64,000 nt of DNA from Cylicocyclus nassatus (lineage: Eukaryota > Nematoda > Chromadorea > Rhabditida > Strongylidae): contig CATQJL010000001.1 in the NCBI GenBank assembly GCA_958299035.1, positions 78,327,594-78,391,593 on the forward strand. The letters are read 5' to 3'. Made by a program: the position numbers and the translations under genes. Shown in pieces: positions 34,490 to 46,311 of this stretch (positions within the stretch are counted from its first letter, which is position 1; the number at the start of each line of letters is the position of its first letter). The notes beneath the pieces are model-generated. The model was given only the letters and a program-made list of their open reading frames with translations. It had not been told where the DNA came from and made no database searches.

Positions 34490-34975
34490 CTATGCTTGAG
34501 CAACCTTCGCTTTGTACGCAGGAATATCTGCTGGAAGTATTAATCTCTTTAGGCAAAATGGATTTCGTTCCAAGCCAATGTTCCTGCTTTGCTTCAAAAT
34601 GCTAAGATACGTAGCAGTGTCCATCTTTATGACTTGTGACACAAAAATGCGGCATCTTAGCGTCGGATCGTTCTCCAAATCATCGCAGAGGTCGGATGAA
34701 GCTGATGAAGCTTTTCTTTTAAAATAAGCCCTTGCTATTGTCTTCTTGGAGCGATCAAATAATTTTGTGGTCTTGGCGAACTGCCAAGGTAATAACTTTG
34801 TTATCAAAAGAGAATATCGTCTTGTGACATGCTTTGGAGAAACGTCAAGCGGTCGACTGCACCTGTGCATTCGGTTACGCATCATGTCCTCCCGAAAAGC
34901 ATGATTTTTTAGCATCCTTAGAACTCCTCCAGGTTTTGTTGCACATTGTCGGAGACAGTTCTGCCACAGATGCAC
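34490..34975 (-). CDS. Unknown 161-codon open frame, possible gene or relic
   Basis: The minus-strand frame stays open upstream of its first GTG codon (34973-34975) and has varied, protein-like composition: CLRQCATKPGGVLRMLKNHA near the start, a basic stretch KKTIARAYFKRK in the middle, and FCLKRLILPADIPAYK before TAG. It has five cysteines and many K and R residues, suggesting a nucleic-acid-binding or mobile-element protein, but no domain is recognised. Its 3' end overlaps the boundary of tandem duplication 2, so the paralogous stretch in copy b stops after a few tens of bases. It may continue upstream through an acceptor-like GGATTCAG at about 34990. Confidence 0.3.
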   Translation of the reverse strand: MHLWQNCLRQCATKPGGVLRMLKNHAFREDMMRNRMHRCSRPLDVSPKHVTRRYSLLITKLLPWQFAKTTKLFDRSKKTIARAYFKRKASSASSDLCDDLENDPTLRCRIFVSQVIKMDTATYLSILKQSRNIGLERNPFCLKRLILPADIPAYKAKVAQA

Positions 34976-35109
34976 AGCTCTGAATCCAGCTCAATAAAGC
35001 TTTGAGAAAAATTGCGAGGAAAGCATTTGCAAACGATTTTTTGGTTGCGAGTGCTCGAAGTAGTCGATTTATTAGTCCTAAGACACTCCTGTCATCAAAA
35101 GCTCTTCAA

Positions 35110-35370
35110 GTGTAGAGCATCCGAAAAATCATGGCGATGGCGCGACCGCGCGCGAAACGAGCGCTTCCGACAACCGCACTTTCCTGGTTTTTCATCCCTA
35201 CTGGCACGGTTTTTCTGCTTATGTATGATAATGCTTAGACAATGGAGGTGATTAAGCTAAGCTTTAAGGTGTGCCTTTTTGTATTGGAAGTGACTAAGCT
35301 AAGCTTCCATTGCTTTATGCTCTTGTGGACGCAAAGACCGCAGTCAAATCCGTTGTCACGCTTTTATAGC
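35110..35370. repeat. Diverged relative of repeat A/B/C end region
   Basis: TCATGGCGATGGCGCGACCGC and the later GGACGCAAAGACCGCAGT are reverse complements of blocks at 49570-49745 (GACCACGCACGC side and GCGGTCTTTGCGCCC). The CTAAGCTAAGC blocks inside are repeated twice. Confidence 0.45.
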
Positions 35371-35529
35371 TGACCTATGCTTTCCTATGAATTGTGGTTA
35401 AAAAACCATCAAAAGTTTTTGTTGAGCGTTTATGAGGTTTTATGAGCAGCTTTGTACAAGATTTTGAAGCCTTTAACGGTTAACCGAAATTTCACATCGC
35501 AAAAACCGCTGTTACTGCTCTCTCACAAC

Positions 35530-35830
35530 AAAATTTCTCAGCGAGGCATTATGATAGGTTTCAGACTTGTAATTCGCAATCAGCAGTTCTAATTAGCCAA
35601 GTGTGAGTAATTTGGGTCGTTTTCTTTTTTTGAGATTGGCATAAGTAGTTCAAAGCTTTTTCTATCACATATAAGGTACTCAGATTTTTGAATCTTAGTA
35701 AGGGACAGTGATGCCCCAACATGGCTAGAATTCCAGAAGCTTGAATCTGCGATTTTCTAAGCTTTTTTGTTTTAATGAATATAGAGAGAGCAGCAATTTG
35801 GTATTTAGATCCAGACAAGTTTCCCCTACT
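35530..35830. repeat. Fragment of the 57778 MITE family
   Basis: The order AATTCGCAATCAGCAGTTCTA, ATTAG.C.AGTGT, TTTCTTTTTTTGAG resembles 58180-58260. Any long frame here is repeat sequence. Confidence 0.4.
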
Positions 35831-36414
35831 TAGCGCACATCAAGAGAAATTATGATCCAGGGCCCGGCACGAAATTGCTTTCCGAGATTGCAAAAAACGA
35901 AGTCTTCTTTGACTTCACAGTGAAAGTACGACATCCGCCATGAGATACTGGAAGAGACTACATGAAAAGGAGGCAGAAAGCAAAACAGAAAAAAGCGCCA
36001 GAAAAAACATTAAACAAACGCGATAATATTCGTATTCTCCGGACTGGCGGCATAATGTATTCAGCGTGCAGCGCTACGCGCCTGGAGCAGCTTTGGCCGT
36101 TTAAAAATTTCAAGGGGCTGTAAATAAGCGGAGAGGAAGGAATTTGAGGCGGTTCAAAAACCAATTTGTAGGGTTAGGGATGTACAAAATTTATGTAGAA
36201 AAAGCAGAAAGATTATGTGAGGGAGGGAAAATTTATTTCTTTCCGAAACCAACTCGAATGGCTTCCAGGCGGCTTGAAAGCCACCTAACTCTGAAAAAAG
36301 TTGAGCACGCCTTCAGTTCACACTATTTTTTCATAATTTTTCATACTTAGTCCTAGCTCCCTATTGCCCATCTACATACCTATTTTGGTGTTATTTCAGC
36401 TGTAAACAAGCCCT

Positions 36415-36768
36415 TTGTCTGTTTGGGAGAGCATGCTGCAGGCTTGCTGGCGGCGTATCGGAAGACAGCGGTATGCTCTTCCGCAAAAACTATATCCTCT
36501 TGCTTTTTTTCCCAGAAACGATATCCAGCTTGATTGGTACCCACATGTGCCGTGCTTCAATTATGATTTGCCATTCCAAAATTCTGCAATCAGAAAATTG
36601 AATTTTCTCATATTAGCGCAAGAAGAGAATATAAGAATTTTTCAATTCTTTGTTTATTCTTTGCAAGAAAAAGTCCACTCAAACAAATTTCATGCACCAA
36701 TTTTTATTGAAGTGCTCTTCTTAGAGGTACTAAGTACCCTTACAAAAAATTGTTTGGAGAATCTGTAA
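36415..36768 (+). CDS. Unrecognised 117-codon open frame
   Basis: An open frame of ordinary composition (starts MSVWESMLQACWRRIG). It lies outside any repeat I can identify and has no signal peptide or domain. It may be a chance frame. Listed because it is the longest uninterrupted + frame between 34 and 48 kb. Confidence 0.15.
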   Translation: MSVWESMLQACWRRIGRQRYALPQKLYPLAFFPRNDIQLDWYPHVPCFNYDLPFQNSAIRKLNFLILAQEENIRIFQFFVYSLQEKVHSNKFHAPIFIEVLFLEVLSTLTKNCLENL

Positions 36769-37723
36769 CTAAAAGCGAGCGAGTTGCACAAAAGCTGGCC
36801 TTCGCCAAATATTTAAAAAAACCTTTCGTTTTTGGTTGCAGAAACACTACCAGCAGACACAGTCTGTTGTGATTCGCCATGTAGCCAGAAGTCGTGTGTA
36901 TAACCAGTTCCTCATCTGTGCACTCATGGCTCAGATCAGAAATTGAATGTTGAGAAAAACAATTTTTTCAGAGTATAGCAATACAATAAAGTAGCTGTCG
37001 TTTATTGAAACGAAAATTCTCAGAAACATTATGTGTGACAGTAAAAGTGCGGACCCTTTGATTCAACTGGCTTGGCGCCTGGAAGGCGGAACTTTGTGAC
37101 CTAATTAAGGCCAGTTGATGATCATGGAGCACGCGCGAGGTTATGAATTTTTTTTCACCTGAAAATTCGTAAATGCTAAAACATTGTCTTCCTCTTAAAC
37201 AGATGTTTTCGCATACACAGCTTCTATGGTAATTTCAAAAACAGACTGGGTGGCTCCAATCCTACTTCAGTCTTTACAACTTAAAAAAAAAGACAACCAA
37301 TGATGGCAGAGAATTGAAAATGATAAGATTAGGAAAGTGATGAGAAAACGCCAGCCCTCTTCCCTCCCGCCTCGAAATTTCATAAATTTTCGATCAAGTG
37401 AAACACCCTTCACCCTGAAAGGGTTGCGGCCACTGTGACCCCTTTCACCCTAAAGGAATCATTCCCTATGAGCTCATGTATGGCGAGTTCATGTATGGTT
37501 GTAGCGAATCCGTATTTACGCATCATAAGTGGTCTATCGATGAATATGTAGTACCTGTCTAGTCTTTCCAAGCGGATAGTCTAGCAGATCCTCGCAACAT
37601 TCGAGCTCAATAAACAGATAGTTTTGTACGAATCGATGATGCTTTGAAGGCGAACTCATATTAAATTTTGCGGCATTTTTTGATTTTCATCATTGCTTTA
37701 GAACATTTGATTTGAGGTAGCAT

Positions 37724-37918
37724 CAGTGGCGTACCAAGGAGAGGGGCGAGCCCCCCCCCCCCCCCCCGAGAACGGGTGAAATTTTTGAAGGTTACTTAAA
37801 TGGGCTATTAAATTCAAATGACTTGTCTGCACTTTTAGATACTCCAAGTTTTAAAATTTTTTAAAAATTTGTTTCAGCCTTATAAAATTTTTTCGGGGCG
37901 TGCCTGAGTACGCCACTG
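37724..37918. mobile_element. hAT-type MITE, 195 bp, with perfect 8-bp target duplication
   Basis: Ends CAGTGGCGTACC and GTACGCCACTG are flanked by GGTAGCAT at 37716-37723 and 37919-37926. Eight-base duplications and CAGTGGCGTA-like termini are typical of hAT-family MITEs. A run of about 18 C lies near the left end. Confidence 0.9.
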
Positions 37919-39660
37919 GGTAGCATAGTAAATGCATTTTTTCTTGACGAAAATAAGCTCTAGAGTTTTTTTCCTCTAAGGGCTACACGCGTTGACATCC
38001 CACTGGGGGAGGATCGCAGTTTAAAAAGGCTTCATAATGTGAAGGTATTCTGGAATTCACACCGTCCATACATGTCAAGCGTGTAATGCGATTGTTGTAA
38101 TGAAACATCGTAAAAACACCTACAATGGGAGTAGAATTGTAAGTGGTGGTAGCTTGGCTAAAAACCGTAAGCTAGAAGGGAATCGGATAGCAATTAATCA
38201 TTCAAAAAAAGATATTAAAAATAACCTTTTTTAAGGTTTAAACACAATTGAAGGCATGCAAATGTAACAAGATGTTGAATGTAATAATTGGCTTAGAAGT
38301 TTCTGCTTTCGATGCTTTCTATCCTTTTCAGGTGGAAATACAAAAAGTGGCTAAGCCAAATATTATATAAGTATAGAATTACTAGACTCATCTGCAAGTC
38401 CATATGTTACTGAATAGACTCCCTCTCAAAATAATTAGTCACGAAAACTCATATTAACTCAAAAACTTCTTAATCAAACATGAACTTCCTCATTTATGTT
38501 TCGGGAGAAGGTAGTAGAATGAAACCTTAGGTATGTGCGGTGTTAGCCGTATCTCCTAGGCACTACTTTGTAAGTGTATTGCTCGAAGGTGGCTTAAACA
38601 GTGATGTAACGCCATGCTGTAATATAACGGGAATACTAACTCTTGACCACTTCGGTCCACTTTGAAATGAGCCCAAAAGTGTATGATGATTTATCTACCT
38701 AGAGCACTATGATGTTTTTCTATACTATTTGTGCAATGTATATATAATATATCTACACTGAAGCAAATACTCTCAATTATTAAATTTTTCCTGCTCGTTA
38801 TTGTATTTCATAAATTTCCTGTTTATAATTCAAGATCTAAGCAAGTTACACTTCATATGCCAGTGTCAGATTACAACTGCTATCTTTCTTCAAGTAATGT
38901 CCTTTACGACCATCTTTTCGCGACACAATACAGCACAGCCAAATCTTGCATCATCTTCCAATTTGTTAACACATTCTTCTTTCTCTAACGATTTTTAGAT
39001 AGACAAGGTCTATGACATTTTTCGACGTGATCTGATATTCGTTGATGCGGATTACCGCAACAGCGTGTAAATGGGGGGCGGGAGGGTAAAGTTGGGGAAG
39101 GGGGAGGTGTAAAAGAGGGACTCTGATTGCATTAACACGCTAAAACCTTTTAAGTGTTTCTCTTTCCTGTTGCTACAAACATATTGGACGGTAGCGAAAA
39201 GCTATATAAGCCACAGCTTTGAGAGCTTTTGCATAATCAACTGATGATCTCTGGCGGAAGAATGCTTCTAATCGAAGTCGTTTTTCTTGTCTGAAGTTAT
39301 TTAAAACATCTAGTAATCGTAACAGCTTGTACTGAACATGTTTTTGATAAAATCAAATGAATAACTAGATGAGTTTCTATGACCGAAATTTCGACTTGTG
39401 GTTGACCGACATTTTCACCACTTCGATATATCGTTTTTTTCTGTGGAGGCATGCTCACAAGTCTGGGTTACATAATTGGCACACTTTTGAGATGCTTTAA
39501 TTAATTTCGTAGAAAGAAAAGCGAATTTTAAGGAAAGTAGTTTGGGCGCCGTGAATCATCGGGGGATTGTATCAAAAGCTGGAAAATAGGCATGTACAAC
39601 TTTTCGCTCTCGAGCTTTCTTCTAAACTGCGATCCTCCTTTCAGCGATGTTAGTGCACCC

Positions 39661-39901
39661 CTAAGGCCTAAGGCATACCTCCCGCGCTTCCGTTAGACCA
39701 CTACATCTCAACGACTTGACAAGTTATCAGTTGTCTTCAAATCAACTTGCGTGGGTTTCAAAAGCATGGGTGCGTTTGTAAATTGCCGCAAACGCTTTGA
39801 GTTGGGCCTAGCAAAGCGCACTTACGACCACTTATAAAGAGTCGCTGCAGTGCTGGATCGCGCACCGACTGATATTGCGTGAGGTATGCCTCAGGCCTAA
39901 G
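39661..39901. mobile_element. Palindromic MITE, diverged GGCCGGGCATAC family, copy b
   Basis: Positional partner of 31881-32120, inherited through the tandem duplication. Confidence 0.65.
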
Positions 39902-40246
39902 ACATAAAGTCAAAGATTTAGTTTTTCTTTGTTAGAAATTTCTTCTTTACCGAACAGGATATTTGCCACCTTGCACCAGTCTCTGAGGTTACTCAAGCAC
40001 ATAGCTTTCCGAGTGAAAGAGCTTCGAATATTGTTTGAATTGAGTCTTTTTTATATAAAATTCTGTCACGCTAAGATGTAACCAATTGATGTTTTCTTAT
40101 AAATGTGATAAAATGGATCCCAAAAATTTCAATTAACTGAAGTGCTAAAATATTACATAATCAAGCACGTTTTTCAAGTTTGTGTTGACATGTCAATCTT
40201 TTTGGGAATGTTGCACGCTTGGTGCACGTCCAAAAGTTTAAATCTA

Positions 40247-41099
40247 TTAAGTCTTTCCGTTTTTTTCAAATGAACGCTACATTTCAGAGAATCAAGATTT
40301 TTAGGAGATCTTAAAACCATTCGATGCAGCATTTCAACCTCTTTCTCATGGTTGTAATGTCATTGCATAATATTGAACAAACTCTCAAAAAATTACCGGA
40401 ATTTGCAATCCATAATTCTTGCCGTGGTCAAGTTCAGATATTTTTTTAAAATTTTGTACCTATTCTCCGAAGAAGTGCAAGTGACAGGTAGATAAAGCGA
40501 ACCCTATAGGACACAGAATAATCTTTTTCTTTTCTTTAGCTTGCTTCTTAGAGTTTATGGAATTAATTTTTCAATGCCATCAAATTCCATATTTGGTCAG
40601 CTCACGCCTCATAGAAATACAACTGGCAAGCAACTCGGGTGTCATCCGACGCAGCTTTTTCTCCTCTTCCCACCAGTTTTTTTTTGTTTCCGAATCATCA
40701 AGTTTCCCGGCGTAAAATCATGATGCAGGTTTTCAAGGGCGCCCCAGGCTGTACCCAGAATTTTCGAAAGTTGCTAATCTGAAACGGTGAGTTCATTTGG
40801 TTTGTAAAATTAGTGTCAAACCATAATCCATCTTTGTGTTTTTAACCGAAGGTTTATTGGTGTTTGATGCATTTGTGTCAGACCAGCCTGCTAAAACTTG
40901 TGTCAGACCAGCCTGCTAAAATTCGGTGGTTCCTTCAAAAAATTTATACAAAAATTGTGACGAGTTCTGGAAAGTAGAAAAAAGTTGTGCTGTTTCCAGT
41001 AGGCTTTGCTCTATCCTTTCATTACTTGGACTCCTTCTCCTTTTGAAGTTGATGTCGCGTTCACTTGAAAAAAGCGACATTACTTTCGGAACGACCTAA
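40247..41099 (+). mobile_element. Mariner-type non-autonomous element with preserved empty site
   Basis: It begins TTAAGTCTTTCCG, ends CGGAACGACCTAA, and is flanked by TA (40245-40246 and 41100-41101). Tandem copy a at 32461-32462 has the single TA with continuous flanks. It contains a 24-bp tandem duplication, TGTGTCAGACCAGCCTGC and following, at about 40876-40922. Older relatives are 6467-6962 and 16640-17325. Confidence 0.8.
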
Positions 41100-42395
41100 T
41101 ATTTAGCCAATTCTTTCGAAAGTAATTTACGCGAGCGCAGCTGAAATTGTTGCAATCTATTGAAACTTTACACAGCACGCACTTTTCCGTAGTCACAGCA
41201 TCGAAACAAAAAAGCAGAAAACGTGTACTTCTCTATCCCAGAATTGTCATATGTATCTTCCAAAGCTTATGCTTTGAAGGGACGTTCTTACTCGAGATAT
41301 AGTAAAACAGAAATTTCCGCTGTCAGTAAAGCGTTTCAAAATCTTATCAAAAATTGAAACTGAAAACCGTGGAAATAGATCTGCAAGAGTAAGGAGAATT
41401 TCTTCGCTACGGCCGCCATGTGTTAAGAAATGTGTTGTGGTAGAGAGGGAAGAACTGTTCGAGAAATTAAAGCATGTTCTACAAAATAATTACTCATGCT
41501 GAAACACCAAGTTCTATGCATAAGTAGTAATCGCATAAAGTTTGCAGCGAAAATCCAAAAACATAGAGTACTCAAATCTGGATTTTATATTACACATATT
41601 AATATCATCTTGTCAGCCCAAAAAAATGCTATATAAAGACCTCCTACATGATCAGAGTGATACACGCACACAAACATTTTTTACCTTCAATTTTTTACTG
41701 CAGTTTAAAGGAAAAGCCTCGGTCAAAAATTGGCAAACCTTATCACACGCTAGTCACACATACAAAGCGCCCTAAAATGTATGCATCTTGTTTGGTTGTC
41801 AATACCCTGCCTTGTAATCTTTAACGGACCTATGGATACCATTTTCTAGAGCTGACTTGGATTGCATGGAGCGAATCACAGACCGCTCTTCATTAATGTA
41901 GCATCGCGGAGGAACATTTGGCGGCATATGACGTCACTGTAAGGAAGCTATTTTGAATATAGGATAAGGAAATGTCCTTAACGCCATATCTTTATAATCA
42001 TGTAGACAAGATGATTACATGAAATCGATAAATAATGTTCACTCAATAGTCTACTAAATAGAATTGACTTTACATTCTGAAAATTTCTCCTTTTGTGTGA
42101 ACAAAACCTTGAAGACGTTGATGCTCTCCATAGTGGCACGGTGACATTCACGTCGATTTCCAGTCACACATTCTGAAGAGCACGTCGCAAGGCTTTACGA
42201 TTTTGTGTGGGTGACCGCAGGCTCTGGCTTAAAAAAATGAGCAAACGCTGTATTCAAAAAGTTCCAAATCCAGAGGATACAGAGGCCATTCCACAAGAGT
42301 AATAAATTTTTTAATGCTGTTTCAAAGCTATGCTTGGACAATCTTCCCTTTGTACGCAAGTGCGCTATCTTGCTGGAAGTACCAATCTCTTTATT

Positions 42396-43110
42396 TTTCT
42401 CAATCCCAATCCCTTACCAATCTCTCCAATCACCATTCGATACATCAAATCAAGTTCTACAAGATGGCCTTCTTGCTTTTCATCATTCTCAATTCACCGC
42501 GAATTTGAGGCCAGAAACCAAACGGATTCAAGTGACCGAAAAAAGGTGAAAAATCTCCACTTCGTCCAAACCAATTCTACAAAAATCCTAACTTGTTTAC
42601 GCATACGCATTCCGCATGAGACGTTTTACATCATAGCTGTATTTCTCCCTTGCCTAAATTTTGAGAAAATAAAAAATTTTATGCTTTTGACAATTAATGC
42701 TGTGCTGTTTCCACATAAGTAACCCACTACAAGTCTCTAGAAGTTTGAACGTAAAAATTCTCAGATTTTTACAAGCTTTAGTTCTTGAAAAATATGGATT
42801 TCAATGTGAGAGACCCAATCAAGGGTAGCTTTAATCGACATTTTTCGAGAACGAAAGATTGCAAAAATCTGAAAATTTACATTTGACTTTCTACAGGCCT
42901 TTAATATACAACTATTTATGTGGGAGCAGCGCAGCGTCAATGTGGCGAAAGCCTAAAAATTCTCGTTTTTCAAATTCTAGTTCAGGAATTACAGCAATGG
43001 TATATATAAACGTCTTATGTGGAAAGTACATGCGTGAGCAAGTTAGGTTTTTAGGATTGTTTTGAAGGAGTTACATTTTTCTCGATTGAAAGGGCTTTTT
43101 CTTGGAATAG
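42396..43110. mobile_element. Diverged palindromic mariner-type element fragment
   Basis: The two arms (about 42430-42790 and 42830-43090) follow the block order of 26573-27950 and 32663-33660, for example ACAACTATTTATGTGGGAGC against CCACATAAGTAACCC. Termini TTAGGTTG are lost. Confidence 0.6.
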
Positions 43111-43496
43111 GTTGGCACATAAGTTTTGCAACCAGTTTTGTAACTTTTCTACTTTCAACTGTGACACATTCGATTTTGGCATGATGTAGACTAGGTAGTA
43201 GGCTGCAAACTTGATTAGCTTGCTTTGAAAGATCAAGAGTTGAGCAGTGCGTCCCTGAACAAGACTTTCTGAAAGATGGGCAAGAGGTCCTGCGTTGAAA
43301 ATTGTGGGCAAGAAAAAGACTGTTCACCGTACCTTATCCAGTGCAACTTCATCGTCTGAATAAGGTCATACCACAGAAAAAGACTTATAGGCAAATTCAC
43401 TGAGTTTTTCTGCACGACAAAATGTAACCCTATACGGCAAACATTGTCGAAGCTGCTCTGCAAGATCTGACTAAAAGACATTTAAATAAACTACTC

Positions 43497-43546
43497 CCAA
43501 ATCTTGCTCTATCAGATTATCCCAAATCTTGCTCTATCAGATTATC
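43497..43546 (+). repeat. 24-bp tandem duplication
   Basis: CCCAAATCTTGCTCTATCAG followed by ATTAT occurs twice back to back. Confidence 0.85.
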
Positions 43547-43757
43547 ATTTGTTCCAACCTTATAAACGGTGCATGCCCTGATTTCAATGTTTAATTTAAG
43601 CGCCGGTTAGATGTCTTTTCCGGGACCCAGCGCGCTGCCGTTTGAAAAGTTGAAGTTGAAAGGATGACAGCAATTTGGCAAAAACAAAGAGCAATATTTT
43701 GTTGACTGTATTTCACTGAAAATGATGATTTCTACTAGTTAACAAAAACTCTAAGAG

Positions 43758-45076
43758 CTTGAGGCTGGCTTCATACTGATTCCCATGTTCTGTAACTGTT
43801 TCCGCAAATTCCCGAGTTCCCGCACTCTGCTGGAACTGTTTCAAAATGCTGCATGCGCTGCAACCGCCCGCCTCGTTTTGAACGGCGGGAGTTGAAGAAT
43901 TTTGACCGTTTTCAACAGTTCTTATTCCAGACTTCTTTTGTTTGATCCTTATTCCTCTACCCCGCTTCCCTTTTTGATTAGCAGAACTTCGAACGCGAAT
44001 GTATGCGACAAAACGTGTGTTCTTGTGCTCTTCCATTTTCTTTTCGTTTTATTTTTACTCAGACTTATTCGATTGTTCCAAGAGGCCTCTTCGTAGTTTC
44101 CACAGCCATTTGCCATGAATTGAGGAGTGCGAGCAATTCTGAAATTGCTTGATTGGGGCTTTTCTCTTGTTTTCTGATGAGTCGTTTTTAAGCACTCTTA
44201 GCCCCTTTTCTTTTTCCATAACGTTGCTTCTCCGTTCTTGCTTCTGCCCTGATTCTCCTTGCGATGAGAAAAGCTGCGAGCCTGAAGCGGAGCCTAAAAT
44301 TGAATGTTTGCTTCATGTATGAGGGAAGATGGGCCTTCATGCGCCAGTCCACAGACTTATTTCATGTGTTCTAGAAGGCACTGCGTAGTCTCGCATCTGT
44401 ATTGAAAGGGACATAGACAGGTCTCTGGAACACATGAAGTAGGTCTGAGCAAAAATGGAAGAGAAATGGACGTGCGCACGAAGACCAATCTGCCCGGACA
44501 CATGGAACAGAACAAGGTTATTTATTCGGCCGCTCCAATTTTCACAGCTTTTCTTATTACAAGGAGAAGCGGGGTAGAAGAAAAAACGGAGAAGCGAAGC
44601 AACGATGTGGAAAAAAAAGGGGCTGAGAGTGCTCAAAAACGACTCATCAGAAAACAAGAGAAAAGCCCCAATTTAAGCAATTTCAAAATTGCTCGCACTC
44701 CTCAATCCATGGCAAATGGCTGTGGAAACTACAAAGAGGCTTCTTGGAACAAATGGAGTAGGTCTGAGTAAAAAACGAAGAGAAAGTGGACGAGCACAAG
44801 AACACACGTTTTGTCGCATACGCAGAGCAGAAAAGCGCTCATTCTTCAACCCCGCTTCGAGTTCGAAGTTTTGCTGATCGAAAAGGGAAGCGGGCTAGAG
44901 GAATAAGGCCCAAACGAGAGACACCTGGAACGAGAACTGTTTAAAAACTCCCGCCGTTTAAAACAGGGAGGGGGAGGGGGGGGGCGGCTGCAGCGCATGC
45001 AGCGTAGTTCCAAACGGTTCCAGCACAGTGGGGGAACAGTTCCGAAACATGGGAATCAGTATGAACCCAGCCTAAG
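43758..45076. mobile_element. 1.3 kb palindromic element
   Basis: The outer ends read CTTGAGGCTGGCTTCATACTG and CAGTATGAACCCAGCCTAAG. Arms of nearly 600 bp (43758-44300 and about 44480-45076) are complementary through blocks such as CACACGTTTTGTCGCATAC and complement. The centre holds a second small palindrome around TTCATGTGTTC. Apparent frames on either strand are mirror images of each other and not genes. No clear target duplication. Confidence 0.8.
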
Positions 45077-45293
45077 GAACGCCTAATTTAACTATTCAAA
45101 TTTTATAAAATGCTGATATTTGACTATTCATTTCAACAAATCTAAGAAAAGGAGATAAATTGGTATTTGTTTGTTCGAGTATGTTTGCTATAATTTGCTA
45201 ATTCGTATATTTGGTACAAATTTCTGGCATTCCTTACTTACGAATCAAAGCAAAACTGCATAAATCATTCAAACTTTGATAAACGTGTTGTAA

Positions 45294-45745
45294 CAAGGGA
45301 ATGGTCAGAAGTCGAAGTGGCCAAACCAAACAAGCTGTATACCATTCGATGCAGTATAAAACGCTGACTTCGAATCTGTCTTTCTTATCTGCTTCCCGCT
45401 TCTGCGGACGAAGATACAAGCGGTTTTATTGTGAAAAAATCACATATAAAAACAGCGAAATTGAGCACACTGTTGCATTTTTAGCTCAGCTTCTTTCTTT
45501 AAAAATTTGAAGTAGGCTAGCTGCATGTTTTGGCCCAGCATTAAGGCGAACGTAGCTCTGCACGGCTAAATTTTCAATTTCACGCGTAATTTCTTAGCAA
45601 AATAATGGTCTTTAATGGCTTGTAGCTTCGTCCACAGAAGCGGGAAGCAGATAAGAAAGACAAATTTGAAGTCAGCGTTTTATACTGCATCGAATGGTAT
45701 ACAGCTTGTTTGGTTTGGCCACTTCGACTTCTGACCATTCCCTTG
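45294..45745. mobile_element. Palindromic MITE with TAA target duplication
   Basis: CAAGGGAATGGTCAGAAGTCG and its complement form the ends. TAA flanks both sides (45291-45293, 45746-45748). Arms of about 120-150 bp are close to perfect, with a loop of about 180 bp. Type copy for the TNA family. Confidence 0.88.
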
Positions 45746-46036
45746 TAAGGTTACTTTCGATTGCGCACGAAACGCTTTTAATCGTACTTGGAAGCCTCGA
45801 TCATGTGCGTGAGTGGAACGGAGGAGAAACTAATTGCTTCTTAGAAGTCGTACTCACAATGGGACCGAAAGGAAGGAAGAAGTGGTTTTTAGAGGTTACA
45901 ATAGGACACTCATGCCTTTGTCAGAGAATTAATGGTAGACGACAATCTGGGAATTTGGAGAAGAAGTAAAAAAAACTTGTAGCGCTTGATCTGTAAAGCA
46001 CAATATAAGCACTATATATACGTTACTCCATATTTT

Positions 46037-46091
46037 TTCACCCCTTCTCTCAAGGGCCTCCTCCTGGGAGGCCTCTGAGAAAAGGGGTGAA
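46037..46091. other. GC-rich hairpin
   Basis: TTCACCCCTT pairs with AAGGGGTGAA, then CTCTCA with TGAGA, then GGCCTCC with GGAGGCC, around a short TCCTG loop, giving about 23 bp in total. It immediately precedes and overlaps the start of the open frame at 46087. Confidence 0.6.
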
Positions 46092-46311
46092 GAAATGTGT
46101 TATTACTTCGGTGGCATTCTTGTTCCTCTTGATGATTCTTTCATTCTCACCAGGTGTGTCATTCGCGAATCTCACTATCTTGATCGGTCTTGTCAAACTT
46201 CTAGTGAGTGATTTATGTAATATTTATGTATGTGTTCTCTGCGCTGGGAATAAATGTTCGTTGGGAGACGGTGTAGACCCAGACATATTGACGGCATTTC
46301 GACATGGCTAG
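46087..46311 (+). CDS. Candidate exon for small secreted Cys-rich peptide
   Basis: The frame has a basic start followed by a strongly hydrophobic segment (CVITSVAFLFLLMILSFS), like a signal peptide, then a cysteine cluster NIYVCVLCAGNKCSLGDG and stop TAG. An internal GTGTGT...CTTCTAG segment (46154-46204, 51 bp) looks like a short intron of 17 codons whose removal keeps the frame. No ATG is in frame upstream before TAA at 45994, so either a start exon lies further upstream or this is a relic. Family unknown. Confidence 0.25.
   Translation: MKKCVITSVAFLFLLMILSFSPGVSFANLTILIGLVKLLVSDLCNIYVCVLCAGNKCSLGDGVDPDILTAFRHG

Larger units (their letters stand above)
28040..34555 (+). repeat. Tandem segmental duplication 2, copy a
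   Basis: It matches 37490-42395 in order: 28060-28290 with 37560-37990, 30245-32460 with 38330-40246, 32461-32662 with 41100-41300, and 33661-34555 with 41301-42395. It holds repeat R in full, a palindromic MITE (32663-33660) missing from copy b, and lacks the insertions at 37724 and 40247. Confidence 0.85.
37490..42395 (+). repeat. Tandem segmental duplication 2, copy b
   Basis: Partner of 28040-34555 at an offset of about 8.1 kb. It carries its own insertions at 37724-37918 and 40247-41099, plus about 130 extra bases near 41965-42100. Confidence 0.85.

Noticed and set aside
43713..44877. Several 60-107 codon frames on both strands
   Set aside because: They are mirror images within the arms of the 43758-45076 palindrome.
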